From contig NZ_JACKTY010000032.1 of NCBI RefSeq assembly GCF_025822605.1, positions 1-64,000 on the forward strand: a stretch of 64,000 nt of DNA. Direction: 5' to 3'. Below the pieces are notes generated by a model. It was given only the letters and a program-made list of their open reading frames with translations, made no database searches and was not told the origin of the DNA. This document shows positions 7,788-15,683 of the stretch, piece by piece. A program made the position numbers and the translations under genes. Source of the stretch: Mycolicibacterium komossense (GTDB taxonomy: Bacteria > Actinomycetota > Actinomycetes > Mycobacteriales > Mycobacteriaceae). Positions within the stretch are counted from its first letter, which is position 1; each line of letters begins with the position of its first letter.

Positions 7788-9059
7788 CTATCTTCCTTCG
7801 GTGGTGTGCTGGGTGGAAATGGCATCGAGTGCGGCGGCGGCATCGATGAAGGGCTGCAAGGGCGCTCGCGCGAGTCCGGCGCCGATTTGGCCGCCGTGTG
7901 CCCCGGCGATGCCGATATCCATCACCGGTGAAATGCCGGTCTCGACGACGTACCGAACATCGATACCTGTCGGTGTTCCGCGAAAGCCGAAGAACGGCAA
8001 GCGGAATATCGGACTCGTCGTGTGTGTGATGGCATACATGTCGGTGTTGGCGCCGATCATGTTCTGCACTCCGCCCTGATAGTCCTGCAAGGTGAATGCG
8101 GCGGTTTGCGCGAATGCGCCCAGGCCGGCAACCTCGGTGATGATGCTCTCCCCACCCATGAATTGCGCGTCGGCAATGGTGTACCCGTCGGTCAGCTTGT
8201 AATGCTCGAACTGGGGGAGCGGCCCGGTGAACCATTGGCCGTCCAATCCGGAGACCTGAACGCCAAAGCTCTTGCACGACATGGCCATCGAAGTGACAAT
8301 CGAGGACCCGGGCACGCCTGCCATCCGCTTTGTCATCACCTTGGCGGCGGCCATGGCCGGGCGGAGAAAGAAGTAGTCGCCTGCGGTCAGGTAGCTCACC
8401 AGTGCCGAACCGTGTTCGCCTGCTGCCAGAAGAGCGGGCATGATTTCGCGCAACAGCAGCAGAGACGCCGCGGTGTTGCGGCTGTGCAATTCGTCGCCCT
8501 GACGTAGTGCGCGCTGCATGATCGGCAGCAGGGCGATTCCGCCGGTCTGCCGGATCACCTCGCCCAGGGCCGGGCCGATGACGTCGGCCAGGAAACGTAG
8601 GTTGTCCGCTACTGCGTTGTCCCAGACTCCATAGTTGAGACGGTTCGGAAGTTCCCCTTCGAACAGGGTGCAGAATGCCCGCTCGCCGCCGACGCCGTCC
8701 TCGACGACCACCACGGGCATCGAGGCCGAGGTCACACCCGCGAGTGATCCGACACACGAGTAGTCCTGGCAGCCGGCCACATCGACCTCGCCACGGTCCA
8801 GGGCGGCGGCTGCCGACTCGAGGTCCGGTGCCAACCCTTCGTAGATCACGCTGCCGAGGATCGCGGTGCGCTGTCCCCCGCTGTAGTCACTCCAGGCCAT
8901 CGTGGGCCCCGACGTCAGCACGAGTGAACGACGCATGCCGGGGATGGCGTCACCGGCGGGTCGGACGTCGACAAGCCGGGGTTCGGCTGCCTGAAGTCCG
9001 GCAAGGGCGGTGTCGTTGGGGGATGAGGCGAGTTCGGGGGCCGGGGCGACAGCAGTCAT
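7788..9059 (-). CDS. DUF1116-family protein (YlbE/YahG-like)
   Basis: 423 residues with the whole-length pattern of DUF1116: VDVRPAGDAIPGM near the start, AVADNLRFLADVIGPALGEV, LHSRNTAASLLLLREIMP, MAAAKVMTKRMAGVPGSSIVTSMA, and FRLPFFGFRGTPTGIDVRYVVETG near the end. In E. coli the relatives YlbE/AllG and YahG sit beside FdrA-type proteins, and AllFGH has been reported as oxamate carbamoyltransferase. No FdrA-type or DUF2877 partner is visible in this window. It is the first gene of the operon, with AAGGAG 7 nt before its ATG and a promoter with two operators upstream. A carbamoyl- or related group-transfer role is inference. Confidence 0.8.
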   Translation of the reverse strand: MTAVAPAPELASSPNDTALAGLQAAEPRLVDVRPAGDAIPGMRRSLVLTSGPTMAWSDYSGGQRTAILGSVIYEGLAPDLESAAAALDRGEVDVAGCQDYSCVGSLAGVTSASMPVVVVEDGVGGERAFCTLFEGELPNRLNYGVWDNAVADNLRFLADVIGPALGEVIRQTGGIALLPIMQRALRQGDELHSRNTAASLLLLREIMPALLAAGEHGSALVSYLTAGDYFFLRPAMAAAKVMTKRMAGVPGSSIVTSMAMSCKSFGVQVSGLDGQWFTGPLPQFEHYKLTDGYTIADAQFMGGESIITEVAGLGAFAQTAAFTLQDYQGGVQNMIGANTDMYAITHTTSPIFRLPFFGFRGTPTGIDVRYVVETGISPVMDIGIAGAHGGQIGAGLARAPLQPFIDAAAALDAISTQHTTEGR

Positions 9060-9074
9060 CTGAAAACTCCTTGG

Positions 9075-9154
9075 TTAAGCGTTTTGGCAGTGGTAGTTCA
9101 CCGCTTTGAAAAAACGTTTTGTCAGATGATCCACGCCACAGTAGGACGTGTCAA
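9075..9154 (-). promoter_or_regulatory. Promoter and paired LacI-type operators of the DUF1116 operon
   Basis: On the minus strand TTGACA (9154-9149) is followed after 17 nt by GATCAT (9131-9126), a plausible -35/-10 pair. Downstream towards the gene are AAAACGTTTT (9111-9120), a perfect 10-bp palindrome, and a related imperfect site TTAAGCGTTTTGG (9075-9087). Their centres are 35 bp apart. CG-centred A/T-flanked palindromes are typical LacI-family operators. The position after the promoter suggests repression by blocking. The regulator is most likely the LacI gene at the end of the same operon. Confidence 0.6.
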
Positions 9155-9192
9155 TAGGTGATCAACCGCATGTGTCGCGGCGGCTTGCGCAT

Positions 9193-9238
9193 ACAGCTGA
9201 CAGCCGCCCCGGCACCAACCGGGGCGGCTGTCAGCTGT
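9193..9238 (-). terminator. Strong 20-bp stem terminator after the MetX-like gene
   Basis: Two perfectly complementary 20-nt arms (9193-9212 and 9219-9238) enclose a 6-nt loop (CACCAA). The stem lies 50 bp past the MetX-like stop codon and upstream of the DUF1116 promoter, so it should keep the two leftward operons apart. There is no clear U tract, as is common for mycobacterial terminators. Confidence 0.75.
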
Positions 9239-9288
9239 CGCGGGGCCTCAATTTGGCGAGCCTGACCTCACAAACGTGCGCAGGCGGG

Positions 9289-10299
9289 TCAGACGGCCTG
9301 TTGGAGAAGTCGGCGGGTGTGCTCGCCGATGACGTCGGCACCGACCGGGTCGGTCCCACCTCCCGCCTGGTGCCCCCACACGCTGGGTATGCGTACAGCG
9401 GTTCCGTTCGGGATGTGTTTCGACGCGGCCTCCTCGTCCTCGGGAGGGAAGTACAAGTCGGTCTCGCATGGCAGCGTGATGAGTTGGGCCTCAATCGATT
9501 CGAGCGCCGCGGCGAGGTCGCCGCCGAAGCGTGGACCACGGGACACGTCAGCGGTGATCCAGGTGTTGAGTTGACTGAGCACGTTGGTGATGTCCAGACC
9601 GGAGAAGTTCGCGATCCAGAAATCAGTGGTGGTCTCTTCCGAGGATGTGAAACCGAGTTGGCGGTAGACCTCTTCGCGATGAAACGCCTGGGAGAATCCC
9701 CAACTCGCAAAGACCCGAGCGAACGTCTCCAGGGCAGCGGGGGTCGAGCCGCTCGGATTGGGATCTTCGACCATCGGTGCGCCAAGTGTCGCTCGCAAGC
9801 CGTCGACGAAAACCCTGCAGTGCGCTGGCGTTTTGGGCGCTCCGCAGAAGGGGAGCGCACGTTTGACCATGGTCGGGTGGTCCACGGCCCACTGGTAGGT
9901 CTGGATCGCTGCCATCGAACACCCGAGCACCAGTGCCAATTCGCTCAGCCCGAACTTCTCGGTGACGAGACGGTGCTGGGCGGCGACATTGTCGCCGATG
10001 GTGATGGCCGGGAATCTCGGACCATCAAACGGTGCGGCGGTGTTGGACGGTGAGGAGGACAGCCCATTGCCGAAGGTGTTGGGGACGATCACGAAATAGC
10101 GGTCGGTGTCGAGTGGGCGGCCTGGGCCGATGAGCCACTCGTTGGATTCGTGTGTTCCGGCGAACCAGGTGGGGAAGACGATCGCGTTGTCACGGTCGGC
10201 GCTGAGCTCACCGTAGGTGGCATAGGCCAGGATTGCCTCGGGCAGCATCGTGCCGCTTTCCAGGGTGAAGTCGTGGAGGGTGAGTTCATGGAAGGCCAA
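9289..10299 (-). CDS. MetX-like alpha/beta-hydrolase (not a clear homoserine acetyltransferase)
   Basis: 336 residues from a TTG at 10299, preferred because AAGGAG lies 6 nt upstream; an ATG at 10335 is in frame but lacks this site. The layout follows the homoserine O-acetyltransferase (MetX) group of alpha/beta-hydrolases. The nucleophile elbow is LGCSMAAIQTYQWAV (Ser128), the acid residue lies in PCETDLYFPPEDEE and the base in VWGHQAGGG. The family usually has GGSMGG at the elbow, so GCSMAA is unusual and suggests another acyl or hydrolytic substrate. It follows the second LacI gene by 42 bp and ends in a strong terminator. A role in the neighbouring nitrilase/amidase pathway is inference. 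Confidence 0.75.
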   Translation of the reverse strand: MAFHELTLHDFTLESGTMLPEAILAYATYGELSADRDNAIVFPTWFAGTHESNEWLIGPGRPLDTDRYFVIVPNTFGNGLSSSPSNTAAPFDGPRFPAITIGDNVAAQHRLVTEKFGLSELALVLGCSMAAIQTYQWAVDHPTMVKRALPFCGAPKTPAHCRVFVDGLRATLGAPMVEDPNPSGSTPAALETFARVFASWGFSQAFHREEVYRQLGFTSSEETTTDFWIANFSGLDITNVLSQLNTWITADVSRGPRFGGDLAAALESIEAQLITLPCETDLYFPPEDEEAASKHIPNGTAVRIPSVWGHQAGGGTDPVGADVIGEHTRRLLQQAV

Positions 10300-10341
10300 T
10301 GGTTGCTCCTTGTTTTGTGTTGTGTTGCGGACCAATTGATT

Positions 10342-11367
10342 TCATGCGAAAAGCTGGAAATCTGACGATGCTCGGACGGCGAGAACGGGTGCCAGGAGGG
10401 CGCTTTCCGCAGGTTTGCTCGCAAGGACCTCCATCAGCATTGTGACGGCCTGCCTGCCCATGCCGTGCATGTCCGACCGCACTGAGGTCAACGGCACCGA
10501 GAGTTGCCGAGCGATCGTGATGTCGTTGAAACCCACCACTGCGAAATCTGTTCCGACGACCCGGCCGTGTTGACGCGCCGTCGACATCGCACCGATCGCC
10601 GCAAAGTCATTGACCGCGAACATGGCTGTCAACGCGGGTCGGCGGCGTAGGAGTTGATCTGCCGCCTCGGCACCGGACTCCGCGTCGAAATTCGATTGCG
10701 CCACCATATTTTTGGGAATGTGGATCCCGTGTTCGCGGAAATAGTCGACGAATCCGCGCTGCCGATCGGCGCTGGTGCTGGCGTACGGCTGTGCCGCGAC
10801 CACGCCAACCTTTCGATGCCCCTGTGCGTAGAGGTGTTCGGCAGCCATTCGACCGCCAAGGTAGTCGTCGCACGTCACTGATGCGTGCCCCTCAGCTCGG
10901 CGGTTGACCAGCACGTAGGGAACTTTTCGGGTGCGTAGTTCGAGGGCGATGGCACCGTCGAGATGGGAGTCGGCCAGGATGATGCCATCGACTCGGCGTG
11001 AGAGTGCCAGCTCCAGCTTCCGGTTCTGGATCTGCGGATCATCGAACGTGTTCGTGACGAACGTGGAGATGCCGACCTCGGCGGCGGCCTCGTCGATACC
11101 TTCATAGATGGTCGACAGGACGAGATCGGACAGCCGCGGCACCAACACCGCAACCTGGTTTGTCTTTCTCGTCCGAAGACCGGAGCCCATCGGATTGGGG
11201 CTGTAGCCGATCTCCTTGGCGTACTGCCTGACACGCTCGACCGTGCGCGGCGAAGCCGCCTTTGTGCTGTCAGCGGAGGAGGCGTTCAAGATCCGAGACA
11301 CGGTGGATACGTGCAGGCCGAGGGAGGCAGCGATTTGCTGCAGAGTAGCCGGGGAGGAGTCTGGCAT
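10342..11367 (-). CDS. LacI-family transcriptional regulator (island regulator 2)
   Basis: 341 residues from ATG 11367, which has GGAG 9 nt upstream; in-frame starts also exist at 11373 and 11382. The N-terminal helix-turn-helix is TLQQIAASLGLHVSTVSRILN, with the hinge region YSPNPMGSGLRTRKTN. The sensor domain runs from VAVLVPRLSD to the end, with DGIILADSHLD and FAVNDFAAIGAM as usual. It is divergent from the nitrilase operon, and two identical 14-bp palindromes lie between them. It should therefore control both directions, sensing the operon's substrate or an intermediate. Confidence 0.85.
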   Translation of the reverse strand: MPDSSPATLQQIAASLGLHVSTVSRILNASSADSTKAASPRTVERVRQYAKEIGYSPNPMGSGLRTRKTNQVAVLVPRLSDLVLSTIYEGIDEAAAEVGISTFVTNTFDDPQIQNRKLELALSRRVDGIILADSHLDGAIALELRTRKVPYVLVNRRAEGHASVTCDDYLGGRMAAEHLYAQGHRKVGVVAAQPYASTSADRQRGFVDYFREHGIHIPKNMVAQSNFDAESGAEAADQLLRRRPALTAMFAVNDFAAIGAMSTARQHGRVVGTDFAVVGFNDITIARQLSVPLTSVRSDMHGMGRQAVTMLMEVLASKPAESALLAPVLAVRASSDFQLFA

Positions 11368-11391
11368 CGTCATCGGCTCCAATTCGTGGGC

Positions 11392-11482
11392 TTGACAACA
11401 TGTTCTGGATCACACTAGCGTTTTCGGCACCGCAACCCAAACGTTTGGGGTATCGCTGTCACCGTACACCCAAACGTTTGGG
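11392..11482 (+). promoter_or_regulatory. Nitrilase-operon promoter with two CCCAAACGTTTGGG operators
   Basis: TTGACA (11392-11397), an 18-nt spacer and TAGCGT (11416-11421) form a rightward promoter. The perfect palindrome CCCAAACGTTTGGG then occurs twice, at 11436-11449 and 11469-11482, with centres 33 bp apart (about three helical turns). The second copy extends to 16 bp (11468-11483). Such CG-centred palindromes are classic LacI-family operators. The divergent LacI gene starts 25 bp to the left of the -35 box. Confidence 0.8.
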
Positions 11483-11515
11483 TAGAGCAAGAATCCTCAG
11501 TGGAAAGGGTCATCG

Positions 11516-12394
11516 ATGTCCGTCAGTCCCGTCACGATCGCAGTAGTGCAGATCGACCCCAGCGTCGGTCTGGAGAATCGAGAAACCAACCTCGCGAACG
11601 CGATGCGAGCGGCTGAAGAGGCGGCAGCCAACGGCGCGAATCTGATTGTCCTGCCTGAACTGTCATCGTCGGGTTATTCGTTCCGGGACCGCGCGGAGGC
11701 ATTCGCGCACGCTGAACCAGTGGACGGTTCGTTCATCAGCACGTGGTGTGACTTCGCGGCTCGCCGTGGCGTCCACGTCGTGGTCGGATTCGCCGAACTC
11801 GATGGCCGGAGGTTGTTCGACAGCACAGCGCTCATCGATCCTCACGGAGTGGTCGGCACCTACCGTAAGACCCACTTGTGGAACGAAGAGAAACTCTGGT
11901 TCACACCAGGTGATCTGGGGTTCCCCGTCTACGAGACGGCGATAGGCAGAATCGGGATGCTGATCTGCTGGGACATCTGGTTCCCGGAGGTGCCGCGGAT
12001 TCTCACCCAACAAGGCGCCGATATCATCTGCTCAAGCAACAACTGGGTGTGGACACCACCACCGCTGTTCGACGATGCCGGCCGCTGCATGGCCAATTAC
12101 CTGACCATGACCGCAGCGCACAGCAACAACGTGTTCATCGCCGCTGCGAACCGAGTCGGTATCGACCGCGGAGCCCAGTTTCTGGGTTGCTCGATGATCG
12201 CCGGTACGAACGGATGGCCCATCGACGAAATCGCCGGGCCCGAAGAACAGACCATCGTCTACTCGTCGGTCGATCTCACGAGCGCGCGCAGTGCCCCGAT
12301 CTGGAACAGTCTCAATGATCTGCACCGCGATCGGCGCACAGACTTGTATGACTCCATGCTCGGATACACCCGAGGCCAAGGCTTTCCGCGATGA
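11516..12394 (+). CDS. Carbon-nitrogen hydrolase (nitrilase superfamily)
   Basis: 292 residues containing the nitrilase-superfamily triad: Glu48 in LPELSSSGY, Lys118 in YRKTHLWNEEK, Cys151 in LICWDIWFPE. The overall pattern fits an amidase or N-carbamoyl-amine hydrolase rather than a true nitrilase, but the substrate cannot be told. GAAAGG lies 8 nt before the ATG. The gene begins a three-gene operon under the double LacI operator and overlaps the next gene by 4 bp (ATGA). With the later amidase it gives the operon two C-N bond hydrolases of unrelated folds. Confidence 0.9.
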   Translation: MSVSPVTIAVVQIDPSVGLENRETNLANAMRAAEEAAANGANLIVLPELSSSGYSFRDRAEAFAHAEPVDGSFISTWCDFAARRGVHVVVGFAELDGRRLFDSTALIDPHGVVGTYRKTHLWNEEKLWFTPGDLGFPVYETAIGRIGMLICWDIWFPEVPRILTQQGADIICSSNNWVWTPPPLFDDAGRCMANYLTMTAAHSNNVFIAAANRVGIDRGAQFLGCSMIAGTNGWPIDEIAGPEEQTIVYSSVDLTSARSAPIWNSLNDLHRDRRTDLYDSMLGYTRGQGFPR

Positions 12395-13605
12395 TGCGAT
12401 CCGCGACCAAGCGTTCACCGAGCAAGGCCGAGTGCGGGTCCCTGCTGAGTGTCGCCGCGGTCGCCGTCGTGCTGTCAGCTGCGGCTGTGTCGGTGCTGCC
12501 CGCGCTGGCGCAGGCCGCGGCAGGCGCGAACCACACTCACCATTGGATCGCAGCAGTCTTGTCGCGCAGCGGGCAGACCGGCATTGCCATCCTGGAGAAC
12601 CTGGCTGATCCGACGTTCTACGGCGCAGCGGCAGCCGGGGCGCTGATGTTGGCCGGCGGGGGAGTTGCGTACTCGCTACAGAAACGGCGGACTCGGTGGG
12701 CAGGGTTCGCCATCGCGTGCGATTCCGGCCTATGGCCATGGATGGTGACAGCCGGAATTCTGGCGCTGCTCCTGAGCCATCTTGGGTGGGGCTGGACGCA
12801 ATCAGCAGCCACCCCATGGCAGCCGCTGTTCGTTGCGTTCGTATCGGTGACGCCCGCGGTGGTGCTGATGTACGGGAGGGGCTGGAAGGTGGCGGTCACC
12901 GCGGCATTCTTGGGAGCCGGGATGACGGTACCGGCCGCGATCGCGGCCGCGCGTTACGTGTGTATCCCACTCGGCATTCCGGCGGTCGCCGGATTCACTG
13001 CGGCAATGACCGCTACGGCCATCGTGGCGTTCGCCGTATGTCGTTGGCTGCCATGGCTTGAGCGGGGTGCGGGCATCCCTGCGTCGACCACGCACCGGCG
13101 CGTGGTCGACGACGCGCCAGACCCGCCGTCGGGCGCTCGCCACCAGCCGGCGTCGTGGATGCTGCGCCGCATCCTCGCAGACTTCACCGAGGCCCCGTTC
13201 TTCGGGAATGAGTGGGCCAGTGCAGGACTGATTATCGGTGGTGTCGGTGCGTACCTCGCCGTGCAGCCGACCGACGGTGTGGCCGCTCTTTTTCCTCAGA
13301 TTCTGGCAGCGCAGCTCGCGGCTAGCACACTGTCGGTCATGGTCTGGCGCGGTCGTTGGCTGGTCCACGGCTGGTACCCCAGTTTCGTGCCCATCGTCTC
13401 GGTCGCGCCCGCCGCTGTCATCGCCTACGGTGCATCGATCATTCCCACCGCAGTGGCGGTTCTGCTCGGAGTTCTCGTCGGGCCTCCGCTGGCGTTCAAG
13501 ATCGGAAACGTTGTGCCCCAGCATGTTCACAGATTCGTCGGCTGCACCGGCGCGATGGCGATCTGCACGGCGACGATCATTCCTGTCATCGGTCTACTCG
13601 GATGA
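12391..13605 (+). CDS. Unrecognised membrane protein with internal duplication, candidate transporter
   Basis: 404 residues, very hydrophobic, with many likely membrane spans; family not recognised. The two halves are visibly repeated. FVAFVSVTPAVVLMYG (147-162) matches FVPIVSVAPAAVIAYG (332-347). ADPTFYGAAAAGALMLAGG (72-90) matches TEAPFFGNEWASAGLIIGG (266-284). GFTAAMTATAI (201-211) matches GCTGAMAICTATI (384-396). The halves are joined by a polar stretch (about 225-258). Two-fold internal repeats are common in secondary transporters. It is locked between the nitrilase and the amidase by 4-bp overlaps on both sides, so it probably moves their substrate or product. No experimental analogue is known to me. 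Confidence 0.7.
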   Translation: MMRSATKRSPSKAECGSLLSVAAVAVVLSAAAVSVLPALAQAAAGANHTHHWIAAVLSRSGQTGIAILENLADPTFYGAAAAGALMLAGGGVAYSLQKRRTRWAGFAIACDSGLWPWMVTAGILALLLSHLGWGWTQSAATPWQPLFVAFVSVTPAVVLMYGRGWKVAVTAAFLGAGMTVPAAIAAARYVCIPLGIPAVAGFTAAMTATAIVAFAVCRWLPWLERGAGIPASTTHRRVVDDAPDPPSGARHQPASWMLRRILADFTEAPFFGNEWASAGLIIGGVGAYLAVQPTDGVAALFPQILAAQLAASTLSVMVWRGRWLVHGWYPSFVPIVSVAPAAVIAYGASIIPTAVAVLLGVLVGPPLAFKIGNVVPQHVHRFVGCTGAMAICTATIIPVIGLLG

Positions 13606-15026
13606 CCGCCACCAGATTCGATCCGGTCAGCAGTCGTCCGCATGCGCATGGTGAATCACGGTCCATCCGCGGCCTGGCCGCAGACCTCAACACCGGTTCG
13701 ACCACCTCGACGAAGCTGGTCCAACGCGCGCTCGCGATGATCGACGCGGTAAACGGTCAGCTCAACGCTTTCAGTTACGTCGATCGAATCGGTGCGCTCA
13801 CGCGTGCGGCGCTGCTGGATCAGGAGCGCCGCACAAAGGCACAGTGCGGGCCGTTACACGGCATCCCCATCGCGGTGAAGGATGTCATCGACGTCGCAGG
13901 CATGCCGACCGAATGCGGATCGGCTCACATGGCCGGACACATCGCGGCCGCTTCGGCTCCCGTCGTCCGGCAACTGGAGGCGCTGGGAGCAATCGTGCTC
14001 GGGAAAACCGTCACCCACGAGTTCGCCTACGGCCCGACCGGCGACAGCGCCCACCGCGGCGCTTCGAGAAATCCCTGCGATGCCACTCGTATGACCGGTG
14101 GTTCCAGCGGGGGAAGTGCGGCCGCCGTCGCAGCCGGCATCGTTGCGCTTGCGATCGGGACCGACACCGGAGGGTCATGCCGCATTCCGGCGGCGCTGTG
14201 CGGTGTCACGGGCTTCAAACCGCAGTACGGCCGGTTGAGCATGGCCGGTGTCTTTCCTCTGGCGCCGAGCCTGGACCACATCGGATTCCTTCTGGCCGAT
14301 CCCCTCGATATCGAAATCGTCAGCCGAGAACTTGGACTGGGATCGCAGGAAGCGGCGCACATCAATCGCCCGGTCACGGTCGGCTGGCTGGACCCTGAAC
14401 ACCTCGGCCCGGCCGATCCCGCAATTGTCGAGTGCTGTCAATCGAATCTGCGCGACCTCGACCGCGCGGGGGCTATCCGTCTCGTCGATGTCGAGTTGCC
14501 GGACCCGCAGCGCCTACAGGTGATATTCGAGAAGATCCAGAGTTTCGAGGTGACGGCTGTCCATCGGAACATGATGCGGAGTTCTGCTGATCTCTATCAG
14601 CCCGATACGCTGGACCGGTTATCCAACGCGCAGCGGATCACGCGCCACGAGTACATCGAAGCGACAATCGCGCGTTCGAATGCGGTCACAGACGTTCTGC
14701 GGGTCCTGCAACGTGATGCAGATGTGTTGGCGACGATCACCACCCCGCTCTCGGCGCCCGTTCTCGGAGAACGTCATTCACACATCGCGGATCGCACTGT
14801 CGCCACCAAACAGGCGCTCCTGTCCATGACGGCAATCTGGAATCTTGTCGGGGCTCCGGCCGCCAGTATCCCGGCGGGCCATATCGACGGGCTGCCGATC
14901 GGTATGCAGCTGGTGACGGCGCGCTCGATACAGCCAGTGCTGGACTTGGTGACTGCGCTGGCGGCACGCGCGGACCAGATGGCCAATGTCGACGTTGATC
15001 TACCCGGCATGTCCGGTGCGTCGTGA
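13602..15026 (+). CDS. Amidase-signature family amidase
   Basis: 474 residues from the ATG at 13602, which overlaps the membrane protein stop (ATGA). The Ser-cisSer-Lys triad of the amidase signature family is clear: Lys93 in GIPIAVKDVID, Ser168 in MTGGSSGGSAAA and nucleophile Ser192 in GTDTGGSCRIPA. Relatives include GatA and allophanate- or biuret-type amidases; specificity is not readable. It is the last gene of the nitrilase operon and ends 3 bp from the convergent MDMPI gene. It probably takes the final or an alternative hydrolysis step and releases ammonia. Confidence 0.9.
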   Translation: MTATRFDPVSSRPHAHGESRSIRGLAADLNTGSTTSTKLVQRALAMIDAVNGQLNAFSYVDRIGALTRAALLDQERRTKAQCGPLHGIPIAVKDVIDVAGMPTECGSAHMAGHIAAASAPVVRQLEALGAIVLGKTVTHEFAYGPTGDSAHRGASRNPCDATRMTGGSSGGSAAAVAAGIVALAIGTDTGGSCRIPAALCGVTGFKPQYGRLSMAGVFPLAPSLDHIGFLLADPLDIEIVSRELGLGSQEAAHINRPVTVGWLDPEHLGPADPAIVECCQSNLRDLDRAGAIRLVDVELPDPQRLQVIFEKIQSFEVTAVHRNMMRSSADLYQPDTLDRLSNAQRITRHEYIEATIARSNAVTDVLRVLQRDADVLATITTPLSAPVLGERHSHIADRTVATKQALLSMTAIWNLVGAPAASIPAGHIDGLPIGMQLVTARSIQPVLDLVTALAARADQMANVDVDLPGMSGAS

Positions 15027-15029
15027 TGA

Positions 15030-15683
15030 TCAAGGCTTCCGAGGCGGCTCGAGGCGCGACGCAAGAACGGCAGCGCCATCACCGGTCAACTGCCGCAGCG
15101 CCCACGGGCGGCCGGCCAGGACTGAGGCGAGGTGCGCGGCTTGGCCGATCACGGTGGGGCCATCGCTACGGCGCGCCCACGTGGAGTCGGTGGTGATGAG
15201 GTTCAGGCCTCGCGCGCGGATTGCAGCCGGGACGAATGGGTTGGGTATCCGCACTTCGGTGTCCAGTACCGCAGCGACCGACGCGGCCGGGATTGTGCAA
15301 TCTCTGCCCAGTGCATAGGTGATGTCCAGTTCGTGAATGATGTGATCACCCAGTAACAGTCGCCGGGGGAAGACACGGCCGACGCCGCGAGCCTGCCGTG
15401 TCAGCGCGGTGAGATCATGGAGCAGGTCGGCTGGTTTCCGTTGGGTGGCCAGTGCGTGCGCCATGTCAGTGTTGGCTTGGTCGAATGACCCGCGGTGCCG
15501 CAGCGTGCTGGCCACAATCGACGAAAGCGACGCAGAGTAGCCGATCACGAGATGGGCCAAGACATCGTGATTGGTCCACGCGGTGCACAGGCTGGGCTGA
15601 GTCCATTCATCGTCGGTGAGGGATGCCAGGAATTCGGTGAGCCGGGTGTCGTTGTCCCGCAGCATGTCAGCCGTTCTGGACAT
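15030..15683 (-). CDS. Maleylpyruvate isomerase-family (MDMPI/DinB-like) mycothiol-dependent enzyme
   Basis: 217 residues beginning ADMLRDNDTRLTEFLASLTDDEWTQPSLCTAW, then NHDVLAHLVIGYSASL, the N-terminal metal-binding four-helix motif of the MDMPI_N / DinB-2 group that uses mycothiol. LLLGDHIIHELDITYALGR supplies the second conserved His/Asp block. These proteins act as mycothiol S-transferases or isomerases on electrophiles. It overlaps the end of the upstream alpha/beta-hydrolase by 17 bp and so is co-transcribed with it. The actual substrate is unknown. Confidence 0.8.
   Translation of the reverse strand: MSRTADMLRDNDTRLTEFLASLTDDEWTQPSLCTAWTNHDVLAHLVIGYSASLSSIVASTLRHRGSFDQANTDMAHALATQRKPADLLHDLTALTRQARGVGRVFPRRLLLGDHIIHELDITYALGRDCTIPAASVAAVLDTEVRIPNPFVPAAIRARGLNLITTDSTWARRSDGPTVIGQAAHLASVLAGRPWALRQLTGDGAAVLASRLEPPRKP

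Noticed and set aside
6430..8757. An N-terminal extension of the GS-like ligase over the DUF1116 gene (775 codons in one open frame)
   Set aside because: The ATG at 7785 has a ribosome binding site and begins the family sequence. The extension is Arg-rich and antisense in character to DUF1116's true frame.
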